Assembly: GCA_963726575.1 (NCBI GenBank) | Contig: CAVSCR010000003.1 | Location: forward strand, 248,001 to 312,000 | DNA length: 64,000 nt | Source of the DNA: CAVSCR01 sp963726575 | GTDB taxonomy: Bacteria; Actinomycetota; Actinomycetes; JAHEKZ01 | Reading direction: 5' to 3' | Shown here: positions 42,439-50,177 of the stretch, one piece after another | How the letters are laid out: each line of letters begins with the position of its first letter | Position numbering within the stretch: position 1 is the first letter of the stretch | Program-made: the position numbers and the translations under genes | The notes under the pieces: model-generated | Told to the model about the DNA's origin: nothing | The model's input: only the letters and a program-made list of their open reading frames with translations | Database searches by the model: none

Positions 42439-43941
42439 GTGGACTCTCGCTTGCGCGCGATCTGTGACCTGTCGCTCCCGCTGATGCGTGAGGGCGCCGG
42501 TCGTCACGAATACGACGGCATGGTTCAGGACCTGTCGCCAGGTGGTGTGCGCGCCGGACTTGCCGCGCTCGGCGGGCCGCCCCTGGACGACCCGCACGAC
42601 GAGGCCCACATCAGCGCCTTCGAAGCCGACCTACGCCTGCAACTCGGCGAGCTCGAGCTGCATCGTCGGCTGCCCCTGCTGCACATGGACAACCTCGACC
42701 TCGCCGCGTACGACCGTCCCTATGCGCCAGAAGCCGAGCGAGCCGCCGCGCGGGAGGCGCACCTGAAGCTGTGGCCCGAGGCCATCGAGATGGCGCTGGA
42801 GTCGCTGGACTCCGTGTCGGCGCCGGTCGCCCGCGCTCTGCTGCCCGCTGTCTCGGGACTGGCGGCGGGCATCACCGGCGACGGCGGGACACAAACGGCC
42901 GCACGTGCGGCCCACGCACGTCTGGTGCTCCACGTCGAACAGGCCGGGGCGAACGGTGACCCGCAGGTGGCTCTCGGAGCTCAGGCTCTGGCGCGACTCA
43001 TGGGGGTGCCCGAGGCCACCAGCGTCGACCTCGAAGCGTTGACGCGTCGGGCCGACGACGACCGAGCGCGGCTGACGGCAATGGTGGAACAGGCGTGCGC
43101 TCAGATCGACCCCGCGTCGCCGACCCGCGAGGTCGTGGCGCGGCTCCTGGGCGACCATGCCGCGGCCGACCAGGTTCTCGACGAGGCACGCGAGCTCACG
43201 GCCGAGGTGCTGGCGTGGAGCCAGCAGCACCGGCTCGCCCCGTACCTGGACGGTGACTGCATCGTCGACCTGTCGCCGGAGTCGCGACGTTGGGCGGTGG
43301 CGATGATGGCTTGGTGCGCGCCGGGCGAGACCGACGGCCCGTCGTACTACCAGATCACTCCGCCGGACGCCTCGTGGCCGCAAGAGGTGCAGGACGAGTG
43401 GCTCACGATGTTCAGCCGAACCACGCTGCCGACCATCACGATCCACGAGGTCGCGCCCGGCCATTACGCGCACGGGCGAGCACTGCGCCACGCTCCCGGC
43501 GACATCCGGCGAACCCTGATCGGCGATGCGTTCGCCGAAGGGTGGGCGCACTACGTGGAAGAGGTGGCGGTGGAAGAGGGCTTCCGCGCCGACGACCCGA
43601 AATTCGCGGCCGGCATGGCGGTCGACGCGTTGTGCCGGCTGACCCGCCTGACGTGCGCGATCGGGCTGCACACCGGCGAGATGGACGTGGAGCAGGCGAC
43701 TCAGCGGTTCGAGGCCGACGCCTTCATGTCGCGGGCGGGCGCGGCCTCGGAGGCTCGACGCGGCACATTCGACCCGCGCTACGGCATGTACACGCAGGGG
43801 AAGTGGGCCATCCTCGACCTGCGCGAGCAGGCACGCGCTGCGTGGGGTTCACAGTTCTCACTGCCTCGGTTCCACGCGGCCATGCTCGACCTGGGAAGTC
43901 CACCGCTGGGACTGCTCGACGAGGCGATCCGGGTCGGCTGA
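42439..43941 (+). CDS. DUF885-family putative metallopeptidase
   Basis: 500 residues from GTG 42439. The zinc-binding motif HEVAPGH (residues 336-342) followed by YAHGRALRH, and downstream EGWAHYVEEVAVEEGF with a candidate third ligand Glu, identify the DUF885 family, thought to be metallopeptidases. No signal peptide, so it is probably cytoplasmic. The stop is directly abutted by the convergent thioredoxin-TPR gene. Substrate unknown. Confidence 0.88.
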   Translation: MDSRLRAICDLSLPLMREGAGRHEYDGMVQDLSPGGVRAGLAALGGPPLDDPHDEAHISAFEADLRLQLGELELHRRLPLLHMDNLDLAAYDRPYAPEAERAAAREAHLKLWPEAIEMALESLDSVSAPVARALLPAVSGLAAGITGDGGTQTAARAAHARLVLHVEQAGANGDPQVALGAQALARLMGVPEATSVDLEALTRRADDDRARLTAMVEQACAQIDPASPTREVVARLLGDHAAADQVLDEARELTAEVLAWSQQHRLAPYLDGDCIVDLSPESRRWAVAMMAWCAPGETDGPSYYQITPPDASWPQEVQDEWLTMFSRTTLPTITIHEVAPGHYAHGRALRHAPGDIRRTLIGDAFAEGWAHYVEEVAVEEGFRADDPKFAAGMAVDALCRLTRLTCAIGLHTGEMDVEQATQRFEADAFMSRAGAASEARRGTFDPRYGMYTQGKWAILDLREQARAAWGSQFSLPRFHAAMLDLGSPPLGLLDEAIRVG

Positions 43942-44871
43942 TCAGAACAGGGCGCTCGCGAGCCGCGTTCTCGCGGCCAGCACCGCCGGATCCGCGTTGC
44001 CGACCAGTTCGAAGAGCTCCAACAGGTGGACCCGCGCCCGCTCCCGGTCGGCGGCATCGGTGGCCACGACCGTGTCGATGAGCCGGTTCAGCGCCGCGGG
44101 GACGTCGCCGTCGAGCAGGTCGAGGTCGGCCGCCAGGATCTGGGCCGACACGTCCGTGGGTGACGCCGCCGCCTGCTGGCGAGCTGAAGCGGCGTCGACT
44201 CCTTGGGTGCGACGCAAGACGGCCACTTGCACCAGTCCGGCCGCGGCATCGGTGTCACCGGGCCGCTCGGCCAAGGCGGCCTCGTACGCCGCCTGCGCGC
44301 CGTCGAGGTCACCGGCCATCATCGCCTCGTCGGCCTGCGTCATCTGCGCGTCATCGACCGCCTCCGCGACGGCCGGGGTGGTCCCGGCGATCGCCAGCAC
44401 CTCGTCGATGAACAGCCGCACCTGCGCCTCGGGGAGCGCGCCGGTGAAGCCGGGCGCGAACTGACCCTGCCAGGCGACCAGCACGGTGGGAATGGATTGC
44501 GCCTGCGCGGCCGCGGCCAGCTGGGGATTCGCGTCGACGTCAACGGTGCCGAGGACCCACGCACCGCCGTCGGCCGCGACCAGCTTCTCCAGGATCGGGG
44601 TGAGCTGTTTGCACGGAGCACACCAGTCGGCCCAGAAGTCCAGCACCACGGGCACGGTCATCGACCGGGCGACCACCTCGGTCTCGAAGTTCGCCTCGGT
44701 GACCTCCACGACGGCCGTCGACTCCACGTCGCCGCTCGCTTCGGCTCTGGCCACGAGCCCGGCCTTGGCCTGTTCGGCCTGCTGCTGCACCTGCCGCGCC
44801 TGCGCCAGGGCCGCCAGGTCGACCGCACCCTGGGCCTGGATCCCGCCCAGCGGTGGCTGCTGTTGGGTCAT
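43942..44871 (-). CDS. Thioredoxin-TPR co-chaperone (YbbN/CnoX-like)
   Basis: 309 residues from ATG 44871 (MTQQQPPLGG). A Gln/Ala-rich N-terminal helix precedes a thioredoxin domain with active site WCAPC (residues 83-87) in LDFWADWCAPCKQLTPILEKL. The C-terminal half has TPR-like helices (ADEAMMAGDLDGAQAAYEAALAERPGDTDAAAGL, HLLELFELVGNADPAVLAARTRLASALF). In E. coli CnoX the active-site cysteine is lost; here CxxC is complete, so a redox role is possible. Confidence 0.9.
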   Translation of the reverse strand: MTQQQPPLGGIQAQGAVDLAALAQARQVQQQAEQAKAGLVARAEASGDVESTAVVEVTEANFETEVVARSMTVPVVLDFWADWCAPCKQLTPILEKLVAADGGAWVLGTVDVDANPQLAAAAQAQSIPTVLVAWQGQFAPGFTGALPEAQVRLFIDEVLAIAGTTPAVAEAVDDAQMTQADEAMMAGDLDGAQAAYEAALAERPGDTDAAAGLVQVAVLRRTQGVDAASARQQAAASPTDVSAQILAADLDLLDGDVPAALNRLIDTVVATDAADRERARVHLLELFELVGNADPAVLAARTRLASALF

Positions 44872-44932
44872 GACGTCATGTTCTCGCACCGGCCCGGCGG
44901 TCCACCAACTGGCACCGAAGCATCGCCGAGGC

Positions 44933-46618
44933 TCAGAACTGCGCCCGCTCCGTGTAACCGCCCCAGACCTCGCGCAACACGTCGCACATCTCGCCCAGCG
45001 TGACCTCGGCCCTGGCTGCGTCGAGCAGTGGGGGCACGAGGTTGGTGGTCGTCACGGCTGATGCGCGAAGGGTCTGAAGAGTCGACCGAACTTCGGCTTC
45101 GTCTCGGCCCTCGCGGCGACTGCGCAGTGCTGCAACCTGCTCGATCTCGACCTCGTGCGACACCCGCAGAACCTCCAGCACCCGGTCCTGGCTGTCGAGG
45201 TGGTCGGTGACTCCGACCACGTGTTTGTCACCCTTCTCCAGCGCCAGCTGGTAGGCGAACGCCGCCTCGGCGATCTCGCCGGTGAACAGCCCTTCGTCGA
45301 TGCCGTGCAGGATCCCGCTCGTCATGCTCGTGTCGGCACTCTTCTCGAGCAGTCGCGCGAAGATCGCCTCGGCGTCGGCCTCGAGCCGATCGGTCAGCGC
45401 CTCGACGTACCACGAGCCGCCCAGTGGGTCCGCGACCGCAGCCACCCCGGTCTCGTCCAGAATCACCTGCTGAGTCCGCAGCGCCACCTCAGCAGCGTGC
45501 GGGGTGGGCAGAGCCAACACCTCGTCGAGCGCGTTCGTGTGCAATGAGTTCGTGCCCCCGAGCACCGCGGCAAGAGCCTCGATCGCAGTGCGGACGATGT
45601 TGTTGTCGGGCTGCTGCGCAGTGAGGGAGACGCCGGCAGTCTGCGTGTGGAACTTCAGCCACTGCGCGCGCTCGTTGGTGGCGCCGTAGACGTCACGCAT
45701 CCATCTGGCCCAGATCCGCCGGGCTGCGCGCAGCTTGGCGATCTCCTCGAAGAAGTCGATGTGAGCGTCGAAGAAGAACGTCAGCCGTGGTGCGAATTCG
45801 TCCACCTCGAGGCCGTGTCGTAGACCCAGCTCGACGTAGCCGAACCCGTCGGCGAGCGTGTACGCGAGCTCCTGCGCGGCCGTTGAACCGGCTTCGCGAA
45901 TGTGGTACCCGGACACGCTGATCGGGTTGTACGCAGGACAGTTCTGAGCACACCACGTCATGAGGTCGCCGATCAGGCGCAGGTGTGGTTCAGGCGGGAA
46001 CAACCACTCCTTCTGTGCGATGTACTCCTTGAAGATGTCGGTCTGCAGCGTGCCCGCGAGATCGGCCGCGGGCACACCCTGTCGCTCGGCCGCCACGACG
46101 TACATGGCGAAGATCGGCACCGCTGGACCGCTGATCGTCATCGACGTGGTGACATCGCCGAGGCGGATGCCGCCGAACAGCACGTCGAGGTCGGCCACCG
46201 AGTCGATCGCCACGCCGCAGTGCCCCACCTCACCCAGCGCGCGAGCATCGTCGGAGTCGCGGCCCATGAGGGTGGGCATGTCGAACGCCACGGACAGACC
46301 GCCGCCGCCGGCGTCGAGCAGGCTGCGGAACCGCTCGTTGGTCTGCTCGGCGTTCCCGAAGCCGGCGAACTGGCGGATCGTCCAGGGCTTGCCCCGGAAC
46401 CCTGAGGCGTGGATCCCCCGCGTGAAGGGGTACTCACCGGGCCAGCCGATCCGTTCGAAGCCGGGGAGGTCGGTGTCGTCCGTGGGCCCGTAGACCGGCG
46501 CCAGGGGGTCGCCGGAGAGTGTGGTCGGCGCCGGCACCGCCAGTTGCCCAGCCGTGGCGGCCACGTCGTACCTGGCCTGCCACCGCTGCCGGCCCTCGCG
46601 GATCTGCTCGGCGTCCAT
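44933..46618 (-). CDS. Acyl-CoA mutase large subunit (IcmA/MutA type, no B12 domain)
   Basis: 561 residues: FERIGWPGEYPFTRGIHASGFRGKPWTIRQFAGFGNAEQTNERF, GGGLSVAFDMPTLMGRDSD, TTSMTISGPAVPIFAMYVVAAERQG, SGYHIREAGSTAAQELAYTLADG, FHTQTAGVSLTAQQPDNNIVRTAIEALAAVLGGTNSLHTNALDE. It ends before any DxHxxG cobalamin-binding domain. This size and sequence match isobutyryl-CoA mutase large subunits (IcmA); methylmalonyl- or another acyl-CoA mutase is possible. A separate small B12 subunit is needed and is not in the window. MeaB, its likely G-protein chaperone, is at 50178-51143. Confidence 0.9.
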   Translation of the reverse strand: MDAEQIREGRQRWQARYDVAATAGQLAVPAPTTLSGDPLAPVYGPTDDTDLPGFERIGWPGEYPFTRGIHASGFRGKPWTIRQFAGFGNAEQTNERFRSLLDAGGGGLSVAFDMPTLMGRDSDDARALGEVGHCGVAIDSVADLDVLFGGIRLGDVTTSMTISGPAVPIFAMYVVAAERQGVPAADLAGTLQTDIFKEYIAQKEWLFPPEPHLRLIGDLMTWCAQNCPAYNPISVSGYHIREAGSTAAQELAYTLADGFGYVELGLRHGLEVDEFAPRLTFFFDAHIDFFEEIAKLRAARRIWARWMRDVYGATNERAQWLKFHTQTAGVSLTAQQPDNNIVRTAIEALAAVLGGTNSLHTNALDEVLALPTPHAAEVALRTQQVILDETGVAAVADPLGGSWYVEALTDRLEADAEAIFARLLEKSADTSMTSGILHGIDEGLFTGEIAEAAFAYQLALEKGDKHVVGVTDHLDSQDRVLEVLRVSHEVEIEQVAALRSRREGRDEAEVRSTLQTLRASAVTTTNLVPPLLDAARAEVTLGEMCDVLREVWGGYTERAQF

Positions 46619-46689
46619 CGTGTGAGCAGCGTAACGGCGCAGGTGGGGCCGGGCGATTGAGCCGAACCGGTGACCCCGCGCGGGTCGGT

Positions 46690-46718
46690 TTGACCAGTAT
46701 TCCGATCACTCCTATATT
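46690..46718 (+). promoter_or_regulatory. Sigma-70-like promoter of the sulfonate/nitrate-type ABC operon
   Basis: TTGACC (46690-46695) and TATATT (46713-46718) are separated by exactly 17 bases, so transcription should start near 46725, about 30 bases before the ATG at 46756. It is the best -35/-10 pair seen in the window, within an AT-rich stretch unlike its surroundings. Confidence 0.75.
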
Positions 46719-46745
46719 TCCTACTGACCTAATCGGAAATGTAGG
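46711..46745. promoter_or_regulatory. Large dyad overlapping the -10 box (candidate repressor operator)
   Basis: CCTATATTTCC (46711-46721) and GGAAATGTAGG (46735-46745) are inverted repeats matching at 10 of 11 positions, with core ATTTCC-N13-GGAAAT. The left arm covers the -10 box and lies before the predicted start, so it acts as DNA rather than as an RNA hairpin. A second overlapping dyad pairs ATTCCGA (46699-46705) with TCGGAAT-like bases at 46733-46739. The Rrf2 regulator at the end of the operon is the obvious candidate ligand (inference). Confidence 0.65.
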
Positions 46746-46755
46746 AGGCCTCTTC

Positions 46756-47847
46756 ATGTTCAGCCGGTCCCGTCGCACCACGACGCTCCTGGCCGCGGTT
46801 GCCGCTGTCGGCGCGCTCGCCCTGGCCGCGTGCAGCAGCAGCTCGGGCGGCTCGACCAGCCCCAGCGGCTCCTCGTCCGCGAGCAGCGACCTCACCACGT
46901 TGCGGGTCGGGTTCTTCCCGAACCTGACCCACGCCCCCGCCTACGTCGCCCTGCAGGAGGGCTACTTCAAGGACGACCTCGGTGCGCTCGGCATCAAGGT
47001 GGCCCCGACGCTGTTCAACGCCGGCCCCGACGCCGTCACCGCGCTGTTCGCCAACGCGGTGGACATCGCCTACGTCGGCCCCAACCCGACCGTGAGCGCC
47101 TGGACGCAGTCCAAGGGCGAGGCGATCAAGGTGATCTCCGGAGCGGCCTCGGGCGGTGCCTCGTTCGTGGTGGCCAAGGACATCAGCAGCGCGAAGGACC
47201 TCGAGGGCAAGACGGTTGCCTCCCCCCAGCTCGGCAACACGCAGGACGTCGCGCTGAAGTACTGGCTGAACCAGAACGGCGAGCAGGTGTCGTCTGAAGG
47301 ACAGGGCACCGTCACGGTGACCAACGCGTCGAACTCCGACATCGTCACCGCGTTCGGCACCGGAGACATCGCCGGCGCCTGGGTGCCCGAGCCCTACGCC
47401 CAGTCGCTGATCGCCGAGGGCGGTCACGTGCTGGTCAACGAGAACGACCTGTGGCCAGGCGGCAAGTTCGTGACCACGAACATCGTCGTACGCAGCCAGT
47501 TCCTTGCCGAGCACCCTGACGTCGTCCAGGCCTTCCTCAAGGCCAACGAGCAGGCGCTCGCCTTCATCAAGAAGGACCCGGCCAAGTCGCAGGAGGACTT
47601 CAACAGCGGCCTACTGGCCCTGACCGGCTCCTCGGTCGACACCTCGATCCTGCCGAAGGCCTGGGACCAGATCACGTTCACCGACGACCCGCTGAAGGCG
47701 ACGCTCGTGACGTCGGCCGCTCACGCCGTCAGTGTCGGCCTGCTCGACCAGTCAGCGATCGACGGCGCCGGCGGGTTCGACCCGCTCTACGACCTGACGC
47801 TGCTGAACAAGGTGCGGGCCAAGACCGGCCTGCCGCCGGTGCAGTGA
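46756..47847 (+). CDS. ABC transporter substrate-binding lipoprotein (SsuA/TauA/NMT1 type)
   Basis: 363 residues from ATG 46756 with AGGAGG eight bases upstream. Lipobox LALAAC, then a Ser/Gly-rich linker and a type-2 periplasmic binding fold: LRVGFFPNLTHAPAYVALQEGYF, FNAGPDAVTALFANAVDIAYVGPNPT, ASPQLGNTQDVALKYWL, GDIAGAWVPEPYA, TTNIVVRSQFLAEHPDVVQAFL. Relatives bind aliphatic sulfonates, taurine, nitrate or thiamine precursors. It overlaps the ATPase gene by one base (TGATG). A sulfur compound is the best guess given the Rrf2 regulator. Confidence 0.93.
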   Translation: MFSRSRRTTTLLAAVAAVGALALAACSSSSGGSTSPSGSSSASSDLTTLRVGFFPNLTHAPAYVALQEGYFKDDLGALGIKVAPTLFNAGPDAVTALFANAVDIAYVGPNPTVSAWTQSKGEAIKVISGAASGGASFVVAKDISSAKDLEGKTVASPQLGNTQDVALKYWLNQNGEQVSSEGQGTVTVTNASNSDIVTAFGTGDIAGAWVPEPYAQSLIAEGGHVLVNENDLWPGGKFVTTNIVVRSQFLAEHPDVVQAFLKANEQALAFIKKDPAKSQEDFNSGLLALTGSSVDTSILPKAWDQITFTDDPLKATLVTSAAHAVSVGLLDQSAIDGAGGFDPLYDLTLLNKVRAKTGLPPVQ

Positions 47848-48641
47848 TGACGACCCCATCGGCCAGGACCGCCCTCCCGACCCGCCCCGGCGGGTCGGGA
47901 GGGACGGTGCTCGAGCTGACCGGCGTCACCAAGGTGTTCGGTCGCGGATCCGACAAGACGGTCGCCCTCCAAGGTGTGGACCTGCGCGTGGAGCGCGGGC
48001 AGTTCGTGACCGTCGTTGGCGCGTCGGGGTGCGGCAAGAGCACCATGCTCAACCTGATCGCCGGCCTCGAGGACGCCACAGAGGGCACGATCAACGTCGA
48101 CGGGAACGTCGCCTTCATGTTCCAGGACGCGACGCTGCTGCCGTGGCTGACGGCCCGCCAGAACGTCGATCTTGCGCTGCGGCTGGCCGGCGTAGAGAAG
48201 ACACGGCGAGGTGCCCGGACCCAGGACCTGCTGGAGCTGGTCAACCTCGGCGGCTTCGAGGACCGGCGACCGCACGAGCTGTCGGGCGGCATGCGGCAAC
48301 GCGTGTCACTGGCGCGGGTGCTGGCTCAAGACGCCCATGTCGTGCTCATGGACGAACCACTGGGTGCCCTGGACGCGATGACGCGAGACAAGATGCACGA
48401 CGAGATCGAACGGATCTGGACCAAGCTCGGCCTGACCATCGTGTTCGTCACGCACAACATGCGCGAGGCGGTTCGCCTTGGCGACCGCGTCGTACTGCTG
48501 TCGAGCCGGCCCGGACGGGTCAAGCGCGACACCGAGATCGACCTGCCGCGTCCGCGCAAGATGGACTCTGCCGAGGTCGCCACCCATGCGGCGGAACTGA
48601 CCGACGCATTGTCGGATGAGGTCTCCGCCCATGTCGGCTGA
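47847..48641 (+). CDS. ABC transporter ATPase (SsuB/TauB type)
   Basis: 264 residues. ATG 47847 overlaps the previous stop; a GTG three bases earlier is also possible. Walker A VVGASGCGKSTMLN, Q-loop FMFQDATLLPWLTARQNV, signature LSGGMRQRVSLARVL, Walker B VVLMDEPLGALDAMTR, H-loop VFVTHNMREAVRLGDRV. It energises the permease encoded next, which overlaps it by 11 bases. Confidence 0.95.
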   Translation: MTTPSARTALPTRPGGSGGTVLELTGVTKVFGRGSDKTVALQGVDLRVERGQFVTVVGASGCGKSTMLNLIAGLEDATEGTINVDGNVAFMFQDATLLPWLTARQNVDLALRLAGVEKTRRGARTQDLLELVNLGGFEDRRPHELSGGMRQRVSLARVLAQDAHVVLMDEPLGALDAMTRDKMHDEIERIWTKLGLTIVFVTHNMREAVRLGDRVVLLSSRPGRVKRDTEIDLPRPRKMDSAEVATHAAELTDALSDEVSAHVG

Positions 48642-49488
48642 CGTCCTGACCCCCATCGTGGACGATGCGCCGGGCCGCATGACCGGTCGGTCCATCGGCG
48701 TCAAGATCTGGAACTGGTCGTGGCCCAAGCTCGCCGCGATCGGACTGGTCCTGATCGTCTGGCAGCTGTCCTACTGGATCCTCGTCGACTGGACGAAGGC
48801 CAAACCCGACTACCTGTATCCGACGCCTGCGACGGCACTGGACCAGTTGTGGCAGATGGTCACCACTGCGCGGTTCTGGAGTTTCGTCTCGACGACCCTG
48901 CAGCGCGCCGTGTTCGGCTACGCGATGGCTTTGGTGATCGGAACCGTCGTCGGCCTGGCCGTGGCACGTAATCGGGTGCTCCGAAGCGCCGTCGGTTCGT
49001 TGATCACCGGGCTGCAGACCATGCCGTCGATCGCCTGGTTCCCGTTCGCGATTGTGCTGATGGGCTTCAACGAGAGGGCCATCACCTTGGTGGTCGTCAT
49101 CGGTGCGGCGCCGAGCATCGCTAACGGCGTCATCTCCGGTATCGACCACATCCCTCCGCAGTTCCTGCGGCTAGGGCAGGTGCTGGGGGCACGCGGCGTC
49201 TCGCTGTACAGACACATCGTGATCCCGGCGATGCTGCCGAACTACGTCTCGGGCCTGAACCAGGGCTGGGCCTTCGCCTGGCGCAGCCTGATGGCCGGTG
49301 AGCTGCTCGGCGTGGCCATCAAGCTCGGCCTCGGCAACGCGCTGAACGCAGCGCGCTCGGAGAACGATATGGGCAAGCTCGAGGCCGTGATGATCGCCAT
49401 CTTGATCCTCGGCATGCTCGTGGACGGCATCTTCACCTCGATCTCGGGCCGCCTACGTCAGCGTCGCGGCCTGCTGGTGACCCGGTAG
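48631..49488 (+). CDS. ABC transporter permease (SsuC/TauC type)
   Basis: 285 residues with about six hydrophobic segments (LAAIGLVLIVWQLSYWILV, YAMALVIGTVVGLAVA, IAWFPFAIVLMGF, AITLVVVIGAAPSIANG, and two near the C-terminus) and the coupling loop GQVLGARGVSLYRHIVIPAMLPNYVSGL. Start ATG 48631 (MSADVLTP). Completes the binding protein/ATPase/permease set. Confidence 0.94.
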   Translation: MSADVLTPIVDDAPGRMTGRSIGVKIWNWSWPKLAAIGLVLIVWQLSYWILVDWTKAKPDYLYPTPATALDQLWQMVTTARFWSFVSTTLQRAVFGYAMALVIGTVVGLAVARNRVLRSAVGSLITGLQTMPSIAWFPFAIVLMGFNERAITLVVVIGAAPSIANGVISGIDHIPPQFLRLGQVLGARGVSLYRHIVIPAMLPNYVSGLNQGWAFAWRSLMAGELLGVAIKLGLGNALNAARSENDMGKLEAVMIAILILGMLVDGIFTSISGRLRQRRGLLVTR

Positions 49489-49537
49489 CCCGATGCGAGC
49501 GACGGCCCGGCGGATCACCCCTTCGTCACCAAAGCAT

Positions 49538-49557
49538 CCATTGCGCGGTAACAATGG
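49538..49557. promoter_or_regulatory. Dyad just before the Rrf2 regulator gene
   Basis: CCATTG (49538-49543) and CAATGG (49552-49557) are exact inverted repeats around CGCGGTAA, ending four bases before the ATG. An outer pair GCAT/ATGC nearly continues it. It could be an autoregulatory site or an RNA hairpin covering the start codon; its sequence is unlike the dyad before the binding-protein gene. Confidence 0.45.
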
Positions 49558-49561
49558 GGGA

Positions 49562-50029
49562 ATGCACGTATCCGCCAAGGTCGACTACGCCATGCGCGCC
49601 CTGCTCGAGATGGCCGCGCAGCCGGCGGACGACCCGACGGCGCTGTTCAAGGGCGAGATGCTCGCGGAGTCCCAGAACATCCCGCCGCGGTTCTTGGAGG
49701 GCATCCTTCGGCAGCTGCGACAGAGCGGGATCGTGGCCAGCCGGCGGGGGGCCGATGGGGGTTACCGGCTGGCCAAGCCACCGGAGGAGATCTTCGTGGC
49801 CGACGTCTTCCGGGCGCTCGACGGTCCGCTCGCGGAGGTCCGCGGCGACCGCCCAGAGGCGGCGACCTACGCCGGCCCGGCCGAGCGGCTGCAGGACGTG
49901 TGGGTGGCGACCCGGGCGGCGCTGCGGGGCGTCCTGGACAACGTCTCCCTGGCCGACATCGCCAACAACACCCTGCCCGACACGATCGTGGCGCTGACCG
50001 AGGCGCCCGACGCCTGGTCCCCCCGGTGA
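49562..50029 (+). CDS. Rrf2-family transcriptional regulator without cysteines
   Basis: 155 residues from ATG 49562. Typical Rrf2 start (MHVSAKVDYAMRALLEMAAQ), winged-helix segment (ESQNIPPRFLEGILRQLRQSGIVASRRGADGGYRLAKPPEEI) and dimerisation helix. It has no cysteine, so it cannot hold the Fe-S cluster of IscR or NsrR and is closer in type to CymR-like regulators of sulfur supply. It lies 73 bases after the permease on the same strand and probably controls this transporter (inference). A long inverted repeat follows. Confidence 0.92.
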   Translation: MHVSAKVDYAMRALLEMAAQPADDPTALFKGEMLAESQNIPPRFLEGILRQLRQSGIVASRRGADGGYRLAKPPEEIFVADVFRALDGPLAEVRGDRPEAATYAGPAERLQDVWVATRAALRGVLDNVSLADIANNTLPDTIVALTEAPDAWSPR

Positions 50030-50081
50030 CCGCGCCTTTGCGTTCGGACCACTGACGCCGCGGTGATGAACCCAGCTTCTG

Positions 50082-50128
50082 TTCTGCAAGAACAGGAGCA
50101 ACTCTTCATTGCTCCTGTTCTTGCAGAA
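50082..50128. terminator. Perfect 20-bp inverted repeat between convergent genes (bidirectional terminator candidate)
   Basis: Arms 50082-50101 (TTCTGCAAGAACAGGAGCAA) and 50109-50128 are exact reverse complements around the 7-base loop CTCTTCA. It lies midway in the 148-base gap between the ends of the Rrf2 gene (+) and meaB (-), the expected place for a terminator serving both. The stem is AT-richer than its surroundings and has no T-tract. The left arm is itself a small dyad (CTGTTCT-GCA-AGAACAG). Confidence 0.65.
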
Positions 50129-50146
50129 GCAACGCCGCATTGCTTC
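50126..50146. repeat. Second hairpin overlapping the first
   Basis: GAAGCAA (50126-50132) and TTGCTTC (50140-50146) are perfect 7-base arms around CGCCGCA. The left arm shares three bases with the right arm of the 20-bp repeat, so the two hairpins are mutually exclusive at their junction. Confidence 0.5.
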
Positions 50147-50177
50147 CGGACGAGGCCGTGAGCAAGCGCCAATCCGC

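Noticed and set aside
46519..46755. Upstream extension of the substrate-binding protein
   Set aside because: It would cross the promoter and operator; AGGAGG and a lipoprotein signal define ATG 46756.
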